NCBI GenBank assembly: GCA_900546625.1
Contig: URDU01000020.1
Location: 1 to 50,023 of the forward strand
DNA: 50,023 nucleotides
Reading direction: 5' to 3'
Source of the DNA: an uncultured Lachnobacterium sp.
GTDB taxonomy: Bacteria > Bacillota > Clostridia > Lachnospirales > Lachnospiraceae
Of this stretch, positions 18,601 to 26,822 are shown in pieces. The notes under the pieces were generated by a model. That model saw only the letters and a list, made by a program, of their open reading frames with translations, was not told where the DNA came from and did not search any database. A program made the translations under genes and the position numbers. The stretch's first letter is position 1; every line of letters begins with the position of its first letter.

Positions 18601-19234
18601 TTACCCAATCACCGTCAACCATATACTGAATCGTATAATCATCTTCTGCAACTTCCGTACTTGTTCCAAGCAATTCATAATTTTCTGGAAATCCTTTGAA
18701 CGCATGGTCACCGGATAAACCGAATTCAATACTGTTACCGGCAGCTATATCTTGATTCCAGCCAACATTCTTAACAACGTATTCGTCACCTTCATTTGAA
18801 GATACTTCTGCATTCCAAATATTGGTTATGGAATTATTGTAATCAAATCCCAAATACCAGTTCTGAATTGTACTGTCTCCGGTATTCTCCAGCTTGACAT
18901 TTGCATTATATCCTGCATCCCAATTAGATGTAAGGGTAAATGTAACTTTGTAATTTTCGCCTTCAAAAACATTTTCTGTAGTCACCTGATCCCATGTGCT
19001 ACCATCATTTCCATCAGTTGTTGCTTCCTCTGTACTCACAACTTCCTCTGTTGTTGGCTCCGCATCGTTACCGGATACTGTTGCCTCTTCTGTTACAGCC
19101 TCGCTCATAGTTTCCGCTTCCGTTGAAACCTCTGTAACCATACTCCCCTGTGCATATACAGGTACATTAACAGCACTCAAACACATGGTAACTGCCAACA
19201 CATATGCCAGTGCCTTTGTCCAAATTTTCTTCAT
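15614..19234 (-). CDS. Secreted polymorphic toxin: CBM2-like, Ca-binding repeats, vWA, C-terminal nuclease-like toxin
   Basis: 1206 residues. The start at 19234 gives a clear signal peptide (MKKIWTKALAYVLAVTM..., cleavage near VYAQG); AGGAAAGGG lies upstream. Order: Glu/Thr-rich linker (35-75), two CBM2-like beta domains (about 76-195 and 196-300; WDAGYNANV, NWYLGFDY), thrombospondin type 3-like Ca repeats (308-435; DTDGDGLSD), a strand-rich region, a vWA domain with MIDAS residues (DDSGS, GGTS, LSDGA; about 577-745), more Ca repeats (765-890), then a pre-toxin segment (GLAPVVGDGAK). The last 130 residues (NFPVADRL, TKSLDIATQSYQN, EWGGTTLKTSQ) resemble endonuclease toxins at CdiA C-termini. 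It may bind a surface or polysaccharide and deliver a nuclease to neighbours. Confidence 0.8.
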   Translation of the reverse strand: MKKIWTKALAYVLAVTMCLSAVNVPVYAQGSMVTEVSTEAETMSEAVTEEATVSGNDAEPTTEEVVSTEEATTDGNDGSTWDQVTTENVFEGENYKVTFTLTSNWDAGYNANVKLENTGDSTIQNWYLGFDYNNSITNIWNAEVSSNEGDEYVVKNVGWNQDIAAGNSIEFGLSGDHAFKGFPENYELLGTSTEVAEDDYTIQYMVDGDWVTGFYGSISVTNNTDTDLEDWVLEFDFDREITEIWNGVIEKHEGNHYAVRNAEYNSIIAPGENVSIGIKGCEGKWGDEPINFVLYSYSKAGNNQSIDLELDTDNDGVQDYLEDYFGTDKNKTDTDGDGLSDFVELYSLVLDPLNIDTDGNGVNDADEDLDGDGLSNICEFTIGTSIVIVDTDEDGLNDNVEYNVHGTNPLSKDTDGDGASDSKEIEYGTNPLVYEDKFEVSYKAGGEDTVEASVDIVLDGTQIDSLAVEKFDDEFLFPVNMPGYIGGAYDFSVDGTFDKATIKFEFNEELLEDADFDPVIYYFNEEKQLLEELDTTVVGNVASTEVTHFSKYILLNRKVYQNSFEWQDVWNTTGFSGVEAILVIDDSGSMVSNDRYNQRLTVAQNLIDNLPENSKVGVVKFTSSTTKLTTSLTSDKETAKSYLTTSYFRSSGGTSMYTAINSSFSMFEATDDNILKMMIVLSDGATSYTYLHSSVVTTANNNGVKIYTVGLGSSSSSYFTQYLKPLANNTGGAFYLASDASQLEDIYKDINKKIDIETDSDNDGIADYYEENMVMFNGVTIKLDKNNPDSDGDGLLDGEEVAELNYQYNADKTQVIVTGKLLSNPLEEDTDGDGISDEEELVIGTDPKDDDTDNDGLKDGFEYTYWYDPLEKDVDGDGRSDLKEYQDGTDPYMYNKDWYEYAWDFICGFVAGDFIADTDSLPTIMGQITSSFIPFVDIRDVVGNCVNGDYAFAGLSALGLAPVVGDGAKTAGKIGKFVVKNIDDIPKIAGLLEFLSKNFPDAIKVLNKSDDFVDAAKQLSKLDNIKLTKKQAKVITEAFENAGLSHYLIKTSNSLDLKDTVNIGSEVWEQGAIKRGNDIDEFLNGHLAGTGLGKNFPVADRLLKDERILVSTKSLDIATQSYQNPNTLKNMLNKYGDSLKNIEKNYFDDGVLEWGGTTLKTSQYDKKALEIVLPDVIISEDALKVLNDFQTSMAKDGIEVWYRIVK

Positions 19235-19531
19235 AATCTTTCCCTTTCCTAAAAATATCTCTAAAACAAAAAAAGCTGCAATGATAATCATTGCAACCGA
19301 ACCATCAATATAATAAAATGTGCACATTTTATTACTTAGACTTCATGCTTTGCGTCCTTATGTTTCCATAAGTTTGCCCATATTTCATTTATACAAATCG
19401 TGATATAACCCCTTCTCTCTCCCTCTTTTTTTATCAAATTAATTTGTACAAAAACATTTTTATTATACGATATAATTCGTTATATTTCAATATTTTTGCC
19501 AGATTTTTTTACATATTTTTTACATAATATT
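19235..19531. other. Promoter region of the toxin gene
   Basis: About 300 bases, very AT-rich with long T- and A-tracts. It must carry the toxin promoter on the minus strand, but no hexamers stand out enough to place it. No gene was seen. Confidence 0.35.
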
Positions 19532-19582
19532 CCATAGCAAAACAGAAGCAAAATCTATTATTTTGACTCCGTTTTGCTATGG
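19532..19582 (-). terminator. Long hairpin downstream of the relaxase remnant
   Basis: CCATAGCAAAAC pairs with GTTTTGCTATGG (12 bp perfect); the stem continues imperfectly inward (CAAAAT/ATTTTG). It lies between the relaxase remnant and the toxin promoter and can insulate the toxin from upstream transcription. Confidence 0.55.
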
Positions 19583-19601
19583 GTTCAAATTATCTGCTTC
19601 T

Positions 19602-20950
19602 TTATTCTCTTTGGATTTGTTCGCATCTTTTCTTCCTCTTCATCTGTGCCATCACAGACTCCAGTTTCATAAATTCATCCAGCATATCAGCACTATACTG
19701 ATAAACAACACCGATGGAATCAAGCTTGCTTATAAATCTCTGAATAGCCTCCCGCACACTGCAACCTGCTATACCAAGCCATTCCACCTTCTGTTTATCC
19801 GTAAGTGCTTCGCAGCGTTTCTTCGGCATATCAAGAGCTTCCACCGTCTGCAAATTTGCTTCACCTTCAACTATCGCTTCTATAAGTTTATTCGCTGGTT
19901 CATAAGGCAACTCTACTATCTCCAACTCATTGATATCATAGTAAACTTCTTCTACAATCATATCTGTTTCTTCATGTAAAATTTCAGTTATAGACGAATC
20001 TGTCACGGCAACATCTGATTCAGACAGAATATCATCAATAACAGGCAAATCCGCCTCAGAAATATCCACATCGTCATATAACTCTGTATGCTCATCAGTT
20101 TCTACTGTTCCATAGTCTGTAACCTTGCCCCCTCTCCGCATACAAAATCTCACTTCCTGCAAACTCCAGTACATCCACCATATAAAGCTTCTCCACATCC
20201 ACATCCTTTTCATACTGATACTTATAACGGGCATGCTCCTTATATAGTTCCTTCTTTTTTGCATCTATATCCGCAATCCTCTGTTCCACCGTCTACTTCG
20301 CCCGGAATACATCCTCCCAGCCGTTTATACTCTCACGTTTTAAGAAAATATACTCCTCCTGCAACTCCTTCATACGGATAAGGTCCTGCTGATACCTTGT
20401 GTACTTGTACTGAAATCGGCATTTCTGCACCACACACATACGATACAACTTTCCATAATACCGCTGCTGAAAAGCATTAGCCGGTTTCTTATGCAAAGCA
20501 TAGCCCAGATGATATACAGGCGGTTCCACATACTTATAAGGACGCTCCTGCTCATAATAGTTCTGTAAATTCCGCACTGAAAACTCCTCATCCAGCGTAT
20601 CCAGTCTCCTGCTACGTCTCATCCCTTCTGCCTTTACAGAAATATGAGCACCCACATTAACCTCATATCCCAGCTTTTCCATCAGAAAAATAAATTCCTC
20701 AAAGCTTTCTGCCTTATTTCTGCAATACTGAATATCTCCCTTTATGAAATCGCCACAGTTCTGTTCCGTTTCCCACTGCTTGCGGTTCATATTCACAGGC
20801 TCTTTGCTATATTCTGCCGCAACAATGGACAAACCATACTCTTCACACAGTTTATTAGTTATTGGCTATATCACACTCTTCCAGTCTCCTTTTTTATAGC
20901 TGTATTTCATACAAGTAACCATATTTACACTATTGAACACCAAATGCCCA
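19602..20950 (-). pseudogene. MobA/VirD2-type relaxase remnant
   Basis: Conserved relaxase text can be read in pieces: GHLVFNSVNMVTCMKYSYKK then GDWKSVI, a stop, PITNKLCEEYGLSIV, and on to FRAK at 20293. After a second in-frame stop it continues as TVEQRIADIDAKKKEL and then shifts frame into an acidic C-terminal tail (19602-20160). The N-terminal catalytic tyrosine region is missing, lost at the element end near 20.95 kb. Such relaxases nick the origin of transfer of mobilizable elements; this one is dead. Confidence 0.8.
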
Positions 20951-21069
20951 TTCGACCACTCCTTCCAAAGAAAAAGAGGACCAAACCAGCAAATGGAAAG
21001 TTCCATCACAAGTGCTACCCCCTTGATTTTCTGAATTTCTCTAACTTTGTCCTTATTATAACATGGTCA

Positions 21070-21509
21070 TCTCTAAACGGATGGATCATATTAATCTCAC
21101 CCAGGTAATAAGCTAGCCTCTCGCTCATTTCTTCCTTATCGGTTATGTCAGCTAAGAAATTTTCCTTTTTCAGCTTACGATACAAATCATCAAACTGGCT
21201 TTCGATAAACTGCACCAAACAGAAAATGGTTCCTTTAGAAATATCAACCGTTCTCGTCTTGCCAGCCCAAGAATATACATCACTGAATAAATGCTTATGT
21301 ATAGAACAAAGATGCTTAAAAGAGAAATCTCCGGTAACGCCTTGACCTACAAGTTCTGCCTGACGCACTGCTGAATAGTCTCTTTCAGCCTCATGCAATG
21401 TATCTAAATCTCTTATATCCAGTTTATTCTTTAATACATTTGTTCCCGGATAACAGTACTTGGCATCCTGTTCATCATCATAGAAATAATCATACTCTTG
21501 ATCCTTCAA
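21070..21509 (-). pseudogene. Fic toxin, N-terminal fragment
   Basis: About 146 residues of a Fic-domain protein (ERDYSAVRQAEL, SIHKHLFSDVYSWAGKTRTVDISKG, YYLGEINMIHPFRD), the usual N-terminal half of a VbhT-like AMP-transferase. It is cut inside the catalytic motif after HPFR, and the following residues come from the inserted element. It overlaps the antitoxin gene and starts at a TTG. The missing half lies at 13353-13532. Without the GNGR half, which binds nucleotide phosphates, it cannot be active. Confidence 0.88.
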
Positions 21510-21678
21510 CCTGCTTCTTGGATACTCTGTATTTCTTATTTAATTCTATAATTGCATCTGCCGCAGAGACCTTCTTGACCAAGACATTTCTTACTCTTTG
21601 ACGACATTCTGCATCAAATGGCATGCCTTCCATTTTGAAACTGGATTCAATACTGCTTACTCTTCTATCAACTGTCAT
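21490..21678 (-). CDS. Fic-inhibiting antitoxin (VbhA-like, class I)
   Basis: 62 residues starting MTVDRRVSS, with AAGGAGAAAGG just upstream of the ATG. It carries the Fic-inhibitory helix motif (S/T)xxxE(G/N) as SFKMEG, whose glutamate blocks ATP binding in the Fic active site. It overlaps the fic start, the standard operon layout. With the toxin split, it now has no partner unless the insertion is excised. Confidence 0.85.
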   Translation of the reverse strand: MTVDRRVSSIESSFKMEGMPFDAECRQRVRNVLVKKVSAADAIIELNKKYRVSKKQVEGSRV

Positions 21679-21773
21679 ACGCGTATCCTTTCTCCTTTCC
21701 CTTTCACAGAAAAGTATTTGTTCTTCAGTATACCACAAAACGCTACATCTATACTAGAAATTTCCGTATTCAC

Positions 21774-21830
21774 TTTTCTTACCACTTTATACCACTGTGA
21801 TACGATATTTTGCGATACTTTACAAGGTTT
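21774..21830. repeat. 57-bp direct repeat, right copy (possible attachment site)
   Basis: Partner of 12985-13041, with one mismatch (21824). It lies upstream of the antitoxin gene. Confidence 0.8.
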
Positions 21831-21894
21831 GCAAGCTAATCACTAAAGGCCTTCCAGCCCTTGTAAATCAAGCATTTCCGTCACTTTCTGTCAT

Positions 21895-23184
21895 CTACTT
21901 CTCATCAACGACCTGGAAAATGAAAAACTTAAGATAATACGACTCCGGTACATTAGCTGAGTTGGCCCACAGTATTGGATGATCCGGTCCCTGTGTGCGG
22001 AACTCCACCTGGCGCAGCCTCTTGTGAGTGGCCTTTGCCGCTTCCTTGACCGTTTTTGCAAGCAGCTCCTGCGTCATGAAATGAGAGCATGAGCAGGTAG
22101 CCAGAAATCCACCATCCTTAACAAGCTTAAGTCCTTTCATGTTAATCTCGCGGTAGCCCTTTATCGCATTTTTGGTAGCCTCACGCGACTTTGTAAATGC
22201 CGGAGGATCCAAAATGACTACATCATATTTTTCACCATCTGCAGCGAGCCGTGGCAGCTCATCCAGCACATTTGCAACGCGAAACTTCACTGTGTCTGAG
22301 AGATTATTTCTCTTCGCATTTTCTGTAGCCTGCTTAACCGCATACTCTGATATATCAAGTCCTGTGACCTCACTTGCGCCCGCAATTCCTGCATTGAGGG
22401 CAAATGTACCCATGTGCGTGAAGCAGTCGAGCACTCTTTTCCCCTTGCAGATACGCTGCATAGCAAGCCTGTTATACTTCTGGTCTAAGAAAAAGCCTGT
22501 TTTCTGTCCATTTTCTACATCGACCATATAGTGAACTGCGTTTTCTACGATTTCCACATTTGTGTCAAACTCTGCGCCTATAAAGCCTTTTACCTTAGGA
22601 ATACCTTCTTTTTTGCGCTCATTTGCATCACTGCGCTCGTATACTCCACGGATATTTATTCCGTCCGCCGCCAGCACTTCCTTTAACAGTTCAACTATTT
22701 TCACCTTAAACTGCTCCATTCCAAGTGCAAGACACTCCACCACAAGCACATCAGCGTACTTGTCCACTGTAATACCCGGCAGAAAATCGGCCTCGCCAAA
22801 TATGACACGACAGCAGTTTAAATCAGGCCTGTCGGTTGTACCAATGCCTGCCACACAAGCCTCATCTGCTGCAGCCACATTATCATTACCACCCGCCATC
22901 ACCTGCTTGCGGTAATCCCAGGCATTTTGCACTCTCATCCTGAGGAAATTGTCATCAATCAGCTGGTCTGCTTTTCTTGTCATCATTCTGATACGGATTT
23001 TTGAATTCTGGTTTATGAAGCCGCGCCCCATCGGATATCCGTCAAAATCGTGCACCACAACAATATCTCCGTTTGTAAAGGTCCCTGTGATTGTGTCTAT
23101 TTCATTGTCAAAAATCCATGCGCCGCCTGCTTTTATAGTGCGTCCTTCGCCTTTTTTCAGTGTTACAATTGTATGATTTTCCAT
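21895..23184 (-). CDS. rlmI: Class I SAM-dependent rRNA (cytosine-C5) methyltransferase, RlmI-like
   Basis: 429 residues. An N-terminal PUA-type RNA-binding domain (LKKGEGRTIKAGGAWIFDNEI) is followed by a Rossmann methyltransferase with the SAM loop (VLDCFTHMGTFALNAG), a DPPAFTKS motif (catalytic region of m5C enzymes) and a TCSCSHFM cysteine motif. This is the RlmI family, which makes m5C1962 in 23S rRNA. The length is slightly above the usual 395-400. Chromosomal housekeeping gene next to the right repeat of the mobile region. Confidence 0.9.
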   Translation of the reverse strand: MENHTIVTLKKGEGRTIKAGGAWIFDNEIDTITGTFTNGDIVVVHDFDGYPMGRGFINQNSKIRIRMMTRKADQLIDDNFLRMRVQNAWDYRKQVMAGGNDNVAAADEACVAGIGTTDRPDLNCCRVIFGEADFLPGITVDKYADVLVVECLALGMEQFKVKIVELLKEVLAADGINIRGVYERSDANERKKEGIPKVKGFIGAEFDTNVEIVENAVHYMVDVENGQKTGFFLDQKYNRLAMQRICKGKRVLDCFTHMGTFALNAGIAGASEVTGLDISEYAVKQATENAKRNNLSDTVKFRVANVLDELPRLAADGEKYDVVILDPPAFTKSREATKNAIKGYREINMKGLKLVKDGGFLATCSCSHFMTQELLAKTVKEAAKATHKRLRQVEFRTQGPDHPILWANSANVPESYYLKFFIFQVVDEK

Positions 23185-23197
23185 GTTTGTTCCTCTT

Positions 23198-23707
23198 CTA
23201 ATTTACTTCGTTATTCCTTGCTAAAATCTGATTATACAGTTTATCTGAAATTCTATAGCCTTTAGAAATAAGTTTATCCATTTCAGGCTTTACTAAATTT
23301 ATTAACCCTTTTGTTTTTGCCAAGCTCAAAATTCCTAAAACACCTATTGTATCAATTAAAAATTCCGACGCCATTTTTCTTGCAGCATGCTCATCAATTA
23401 TTGCAAAATCAATTCCAAGCTCTTTTGCACCAACAATAACTTCAAGCTCTCCAAAATGCAATCTTCCATATAATGCCTTTACTGTATCCGCATTTTTTAC
23501 TTTGTATATGATAATTTTTCCTGAATTAACACACTCTTTAATCCTTTTAATTTCATCCTGATGATTTACAGAATCTGCACATAATTCATTGAAGACAGCT
23601 TCCGGAATTATAATGCTTCCAAATAAATCCCATAATAAATATAATCTATCTATCGAAATCAAACCTATAATAGGACTGGTATTGCATATAATGTCAATTT
23701 TTTTCAT
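23198..23707 (-). CDS. PIN-like (DUF3368) toxin of a toxin-antitoxin pair
   Basis: 169 residues with the PIN-like pattern: an N-terminal CNTSPIIGL strand (Asn in place of the usual first Asp, as is common in DUF3368), a central GELEVIVGA helix with the acidic residue, and a late IDEHAARK segment. Such proteins are predicted RNases paired with UPF0175 antitoxins. The antitoxin gene ends 3 nt upstream. Confidence 0.82.
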   Translation of the reverse strand: MKKIDIICNTSPIIGLISIDRLYLLWDLFGSIIIPEAVFNELCADSVNHQDEIKRIKECVNSGKIIIYKVKNADTVKALYGRLHFGELEVIVGAKELGIDFAIIDEHAARKMASEFLIDTIGVLGILSLAKTKGLINLVKPEMDKLISKGYRISDKLYNQILARNNEVN

Positions 23708-23710
23708 CCA

Positions 23711-23989
23711 TTATTCCCCCAATTTACGCAAAAAAACATCATCCATATCCATGTCATCCTCCTCATATTCTCCCCATGGTATACCATATACCTTAAGAAT
23801 ATCTATAAAATCCCATATACTTTTGCCTGTCAACTCCGCAGCTTTTTCTAAAGTAATAACTTTAGTAGTAAACAAACCTACCACCGCTGATAATGTAAGC
23901 TTATCACTTACTGTTTCGCCACCTTTTAGTATATATAAATAAGGTACTAAATCTTCTGATATTTTTATATCTATATTCTTTGAACTCAT
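23711..23989 (-). CDS. UPF0175-family antitoxin
   Basis: 92 residues. A DIKISEDLVPYL start is followed by a helix-turn-helix-like LEKAAELTGKSIWDFIDIL segment and the UPF0175 end with an acidic tail. The start at MSSKN (23989) is set by GGAGGGAAAG upstream. It is directly upstream of the PIN-like gene, in the antitoxin-first order. Confidence 0.82.
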   Translation of the reverse strand: MSSKNIDIKISEDLVPYLYILKGGETVSDKLTLSAVVGLFTTKVITLEKAAELTGKSIWDFIDILKVYGIPWGEYEEDDMDMDDVFLRKLGE

Positions 23990-24141
23990 AGTCTTTCCCT
24001 CCAAATTCTAATATAATTCCAACATTACATTTCAATTATATGAAATCCCGGCAATATTTACAATACACAAATATTTCTGCAAAACATGCCGATATATATT
24101 ATAATACAATTATAACATCCGACCGGTAAATGGAGATAAAT

Positions 24142-25233
24142 ATGATTACAATTAGCTTATGCATGATAGTAAAAAATGAAGAAGAGGTGCTCGAACGATG
24201 CCTGAACAGTCTCAAAGGGCTGATGGATGAAATCATCATAGTGGACACCGGCTCGACGGACAGCACAAAGAAGATAGCTGCACGGTATACGGACAAAATC
24301 TATGATTTCTCATGGTGCGATGATTTTGCTGCGGCCAGAAATTTTTCGTTTTCCAAGGCTACGCAGGAATACATATATGCACCTGATGCCGACGAGGTGC
24401 TCGACGATACCAACCGCAGGCGTTTCATGATGCTTAAGGCTGCGTTGCTGCCGGAAATTGAGATTGTCCAGATGAAATACATTACTCCAAGCAAATTCAA
24501 CACAGTGCAAAATTCATCCTCAGAGTACCGCCCGAAGCTGTTCAAGAGGCTTCGCACGTTTACATGGATTAATCCGGTGCACGAGACTGTGCGCTTAGAG
24601 CCTGTAGTCTATGACAGCGATATCTGTATACAACATCTGCCGCAGGGCACTCACGGCAAGCGTGATTTCACCATATTCAAGCGCTCCTTTGAAAAAAACG
24701 GCACCCTGCCAAAAAGTATAGCGACTATGTATGCCAAGGAGCTTTTAAAATGCGGAAGCCCCGAGGATTTTACCAATGCCCTGCCATATTTTCAGGGTGA
24801 GTACCGCAACAGCCCTGACATCGAATCCACCTGCGTGCTGTCCCGCTACTATCGCATGAATGGCGACTATGACAAGTTTTTTTCTGTTGCCCTCAAGAAT
24901 GTAGCAGTTGATGGCTGCAGCGAGGTGTGCTGTGAGCTCGGTGCGTACTATTTCGACAAGGCAGACTATGAGGAGGCAAGCCTGTGGTATTACAACGCTG
25001 CCTTCGAGACAAAGCCGGTACTCGATGTGGAGTGCGGCGGTGGCAAGGCGCTTCATGCCCTGTCTGAGTGCTACTCAAGATGGGCTGATGAGAAGCAGAA
25101 AAAGCTTGATTCGCTTCCTCCTAAATCAAGGAATGTATTTAAAGGCGATAAGGAACTGATTGATTCACTGCGCAGCCAGGCGGCCGATTACCAAAAGCAG
25201 GCTGAGGAATGGATGCTTCCGGAGGGTGACTAG
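24142..25233 (+). CDS. Family 2 glycosyltransferase with TPR-like C-terminus
   Basis: 363 residues. A GT-A domain (ISLCMIVKNEEEVLERCL, IIVDTGSTDSTK, YAPDADEVL with the metal-binding DAD) covers about 1-220. Helical repeat-like segments follow (ALPYFQGEYRN, ALKNVAVDG, GAYYFDKADYEEASLWYY), as in SunS-like glycosyltransferases. The start at MITIS is set by GGAG 8 nt upstream. The target is unknown: the fold fits peptide, protein or cell-wall glycosylation. It stands alone, so a tie to the distant bacteriocin locus is not supported. Confidence 0.85.
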   Translation: MITISLCMIVKNEEEVLERCLNSLKGLMDEIIIVDTGSTDSTKKIAARYTDKIYDFSWCDDFAAARNFSFSKATQEYIYAPDADEVLDDTNRRRFMMLKAALLPEIEIVQMKYITPSKFNTVQNSSSEYRPKLFKRLRTFTWINPVHETVRLEPVVYDSDICIQHLPQGTHGKRDFTIFKRSFEKNGTLPKSIATMYAKELLKCGSPEDFTNALPYFQGEYRNSPDIESTCVLSRYYRMNGDYDKFFSVALKNVAVDGCSEVCCELGAYYFDKADYEEASLWYYNAAFETKPVLDVECGGGKALHALSECYSRWADEKQKKLDSLPPKSRNVFKGDKELIDSLRSQAADYQKQAEEWMLPEGD

Positions 25234-25377
25234 CAGAGGCTGTCATATAAAAGTCTCCACCAGCATTTACCAACTTGTAAAATCCTCTCTAAAGTGATAA
25301 TATAGAGATTATAGGGTTTGTTATTTTTTTAACGTAGCATTTTGCTACTATCATTTTAGGTATCTAAGGAGGATTTT

Positions 25378-26718
25378 ATGAGCTTTTTAGAAGAGTACAA
25401 GCAGAAACTTGTCTCAGCAGATGAGGCAGTAAAGATTGTCAAATCAGGCGACTGGGTTGACTACGGCTGGTGCACAGGCACACCTGATGCACTCGACAAG
25501 GCACTTGCCAGAAGAACAGATGAACTTAAGGATGTCAATGTACGTGGTGGTATTTTGCTTAAGCCACTTGCCATTTTCGAGCGTGAGGATGCCGGCGAGC
25601 ATTTCACATGGAACTCATGGCACATGGGCGGTTATGAGAGAAAGCTTATCAAGAGAGGCTGTTCTTTCTACTCACCAATCCGTTACTCAGAGCTTCCTCG
25701 TTATTATAGAGATTCAACAACACCTGACGATGTCGCTATGTTCCAGGTTGCACCGATGGATTCACACGGTTACTTCAACTTTGGTCCTAACGCATCTCAC
25801 CTCGGTGCTGTATGCGAGACTTCAAAGAAAATCATCGTTGAGGTCAATGAAAACATGCCTCGCTGTCACGGCGGTTCAGAGGCCAATGTACATATTTCAC
25901 AGGTTTCTTACATTGTTGAGGGTGACAACCCTGCAATCGGAGAGCTTGGTGCCGGTGGTCCTGCAACAGATGTAGACAAGAAGGTTGCAGAGCTTATCGT
26001 TGACCAGATTCCAAACGGTGCCTGTCTCCAGCTCGGTATCGGCGGAATGCCAAACGCAGTAGGCTCACTCATTGCTGAGTCAGACCTCAAGGATCTCGGT
26101 GTCCACACAGAGATGTACGTTGACGCATTCGTTGACATCGCAAAGGCCGGAAAAATCACAGGAGCAAAGAAAAACATCGACCGTTATCGTCAGGCTTACG
26201 GCTTCGGTGCCGGAACCAAGAAGATGTACGATTACCTCGATGAGAATCCTGAGCTCATGAGTGCCCCGGTAAGCTACACAAATGATATCAAGAATATTGC
26301 CGCACTTGACAATTTCATCTCGATCAATAACTGTGTAGACCTTGACCTCTTCGGACAGATCAGCTCAGAGACCTCAGGCACAAAGCATATCAGCGGTGCC
26401 GGCGGACAGCTTGATTTCGTTCTCGGTGCTTATATGTCAAACGGTGGAAAGAGCTTTATCTGCTGCTCTTCAACCTTCACCGACAAGCAGGGCGTAGTTC
26501 ACTCACGTATCCGTCCTACTCTTGTAGAGGGTTCTGTCGTTACTGACACAAGAGCCAACACTCACTATATCGTTACAGAGTATGGTATGGTAAATGTAAA
26601 GGGTCTTTCTACATGGCAGAAGGCTGAGGCAATCATTTCAGTTGCTCATCCTGATTTCCGTGATGAGCTTATCAAAGAGGCTGAGAAGATGCACATTTGG
26701 AGAAGATCTAACAAATAA
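25378..26718 (+). CDS. but: Butyryl-CoA:acetate CoA-transferase
   Basis: 446 residues, the full length of the butyrate-forming CoA-transferases of Roseburia and Agathobacter. It moves CoA from butyryl-CoA to acetate, releasing butyrate, the last step of the main gut butyrate route. Seen: the catalytic glutamate of the family in LGVHTEM (Glu245), the CoA-site loop [12 protein letters not shown], and the C-terminal [26 protein letters not shown] lies before the ATG. The gene stands alone with its own terminator (26745-26783). Close CoA-transferases (4-hydroxybutyrate or propionate type) share the fold, so substrate is inferred from overall resemblance. Confidence 0.92.
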   Translation: MSFLEEYKQKLVSADEAVKIVKSGDWVDYGWCTGTPDALDKALARRTDELKDVNVRGGILLKPLAIFEREDAGEHFTWNSWHMGGYERKLIKRGCSFYSPIRYSELPRYYRDSTTPDDVAMFQVAPMDSHGYFNFGPNASHLGAVCETSKKIIVEVNENMPRCHGGSEANVHISQVSYIVEGDNPAIGELGAGGPATDVDKKVAELIVDQIPNGACLQLGIGGMPNAVGSLIAESDLKDLGVHTEMYVDAFVDIAKAGKITGAKKNIDRYRQAYGFGAGTKKMYDYLDENPELMSAPVSYTNDIKNIAALDNFISINNCVDLDLFGQISSETSGTKHISGAGGQLDFVLGAYMSNGGKSFICCSSTFTDKQGVVHSRIRPTLVEGSVVTDTRANTHYIVTEYGMVNVKGLSTWQKAEAIISVAHPDFRDELIKEAEKMHIWRRSNK

Positions 26719-26744
26719 TTATCTTTGGATATATTTTTCACAAT

Positions 26745-26783
26745 AAAAGCGGTTTCAGGATGCAATGTCCTGAAACCGCTTTT
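26745..26783. terminator. Bidirectional terminator
   Basis: AAAAGCGGTTTCAGGA and TCCTGAAACCGCTTTT form a perfect 16-bp stem with a 7-nt loop. It has a T-run on one strand and an A-run on the other, so it serves both the CoA-transferase (+) and the convergent AlaX gene (-). Confidence 0.92.
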
Positions 26784-26822
26784 GTGCTCTTAATCCGTCC
26801 AACAAACTATATTTTCAAAAAG

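Larger units (their letters stand above)
13533..21069. mobile_element. Degraded TnpX/TndX-type integrative element inserted in fic
   Basis: The segment separating the two fic halves. A GA dinucleotide is present at both junctions, as for large serine recombinases of the TnpX/TndX group (Tn4451, Tn5397). Serine recombinase remnants lie at the 13.5-14.1 kb end, the usual place. Relaxase remnants (19.6-20.95 kb) show an origin as a mobilizable or conjugative element. Both machineries are inactivated. The polymorphic toxin (15614-19234) and its neighbour (14646-15599) look intact and would be cargo. The two ends show weak inverted similarity (CATG... GGACAAA). Confidence 0.75.
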
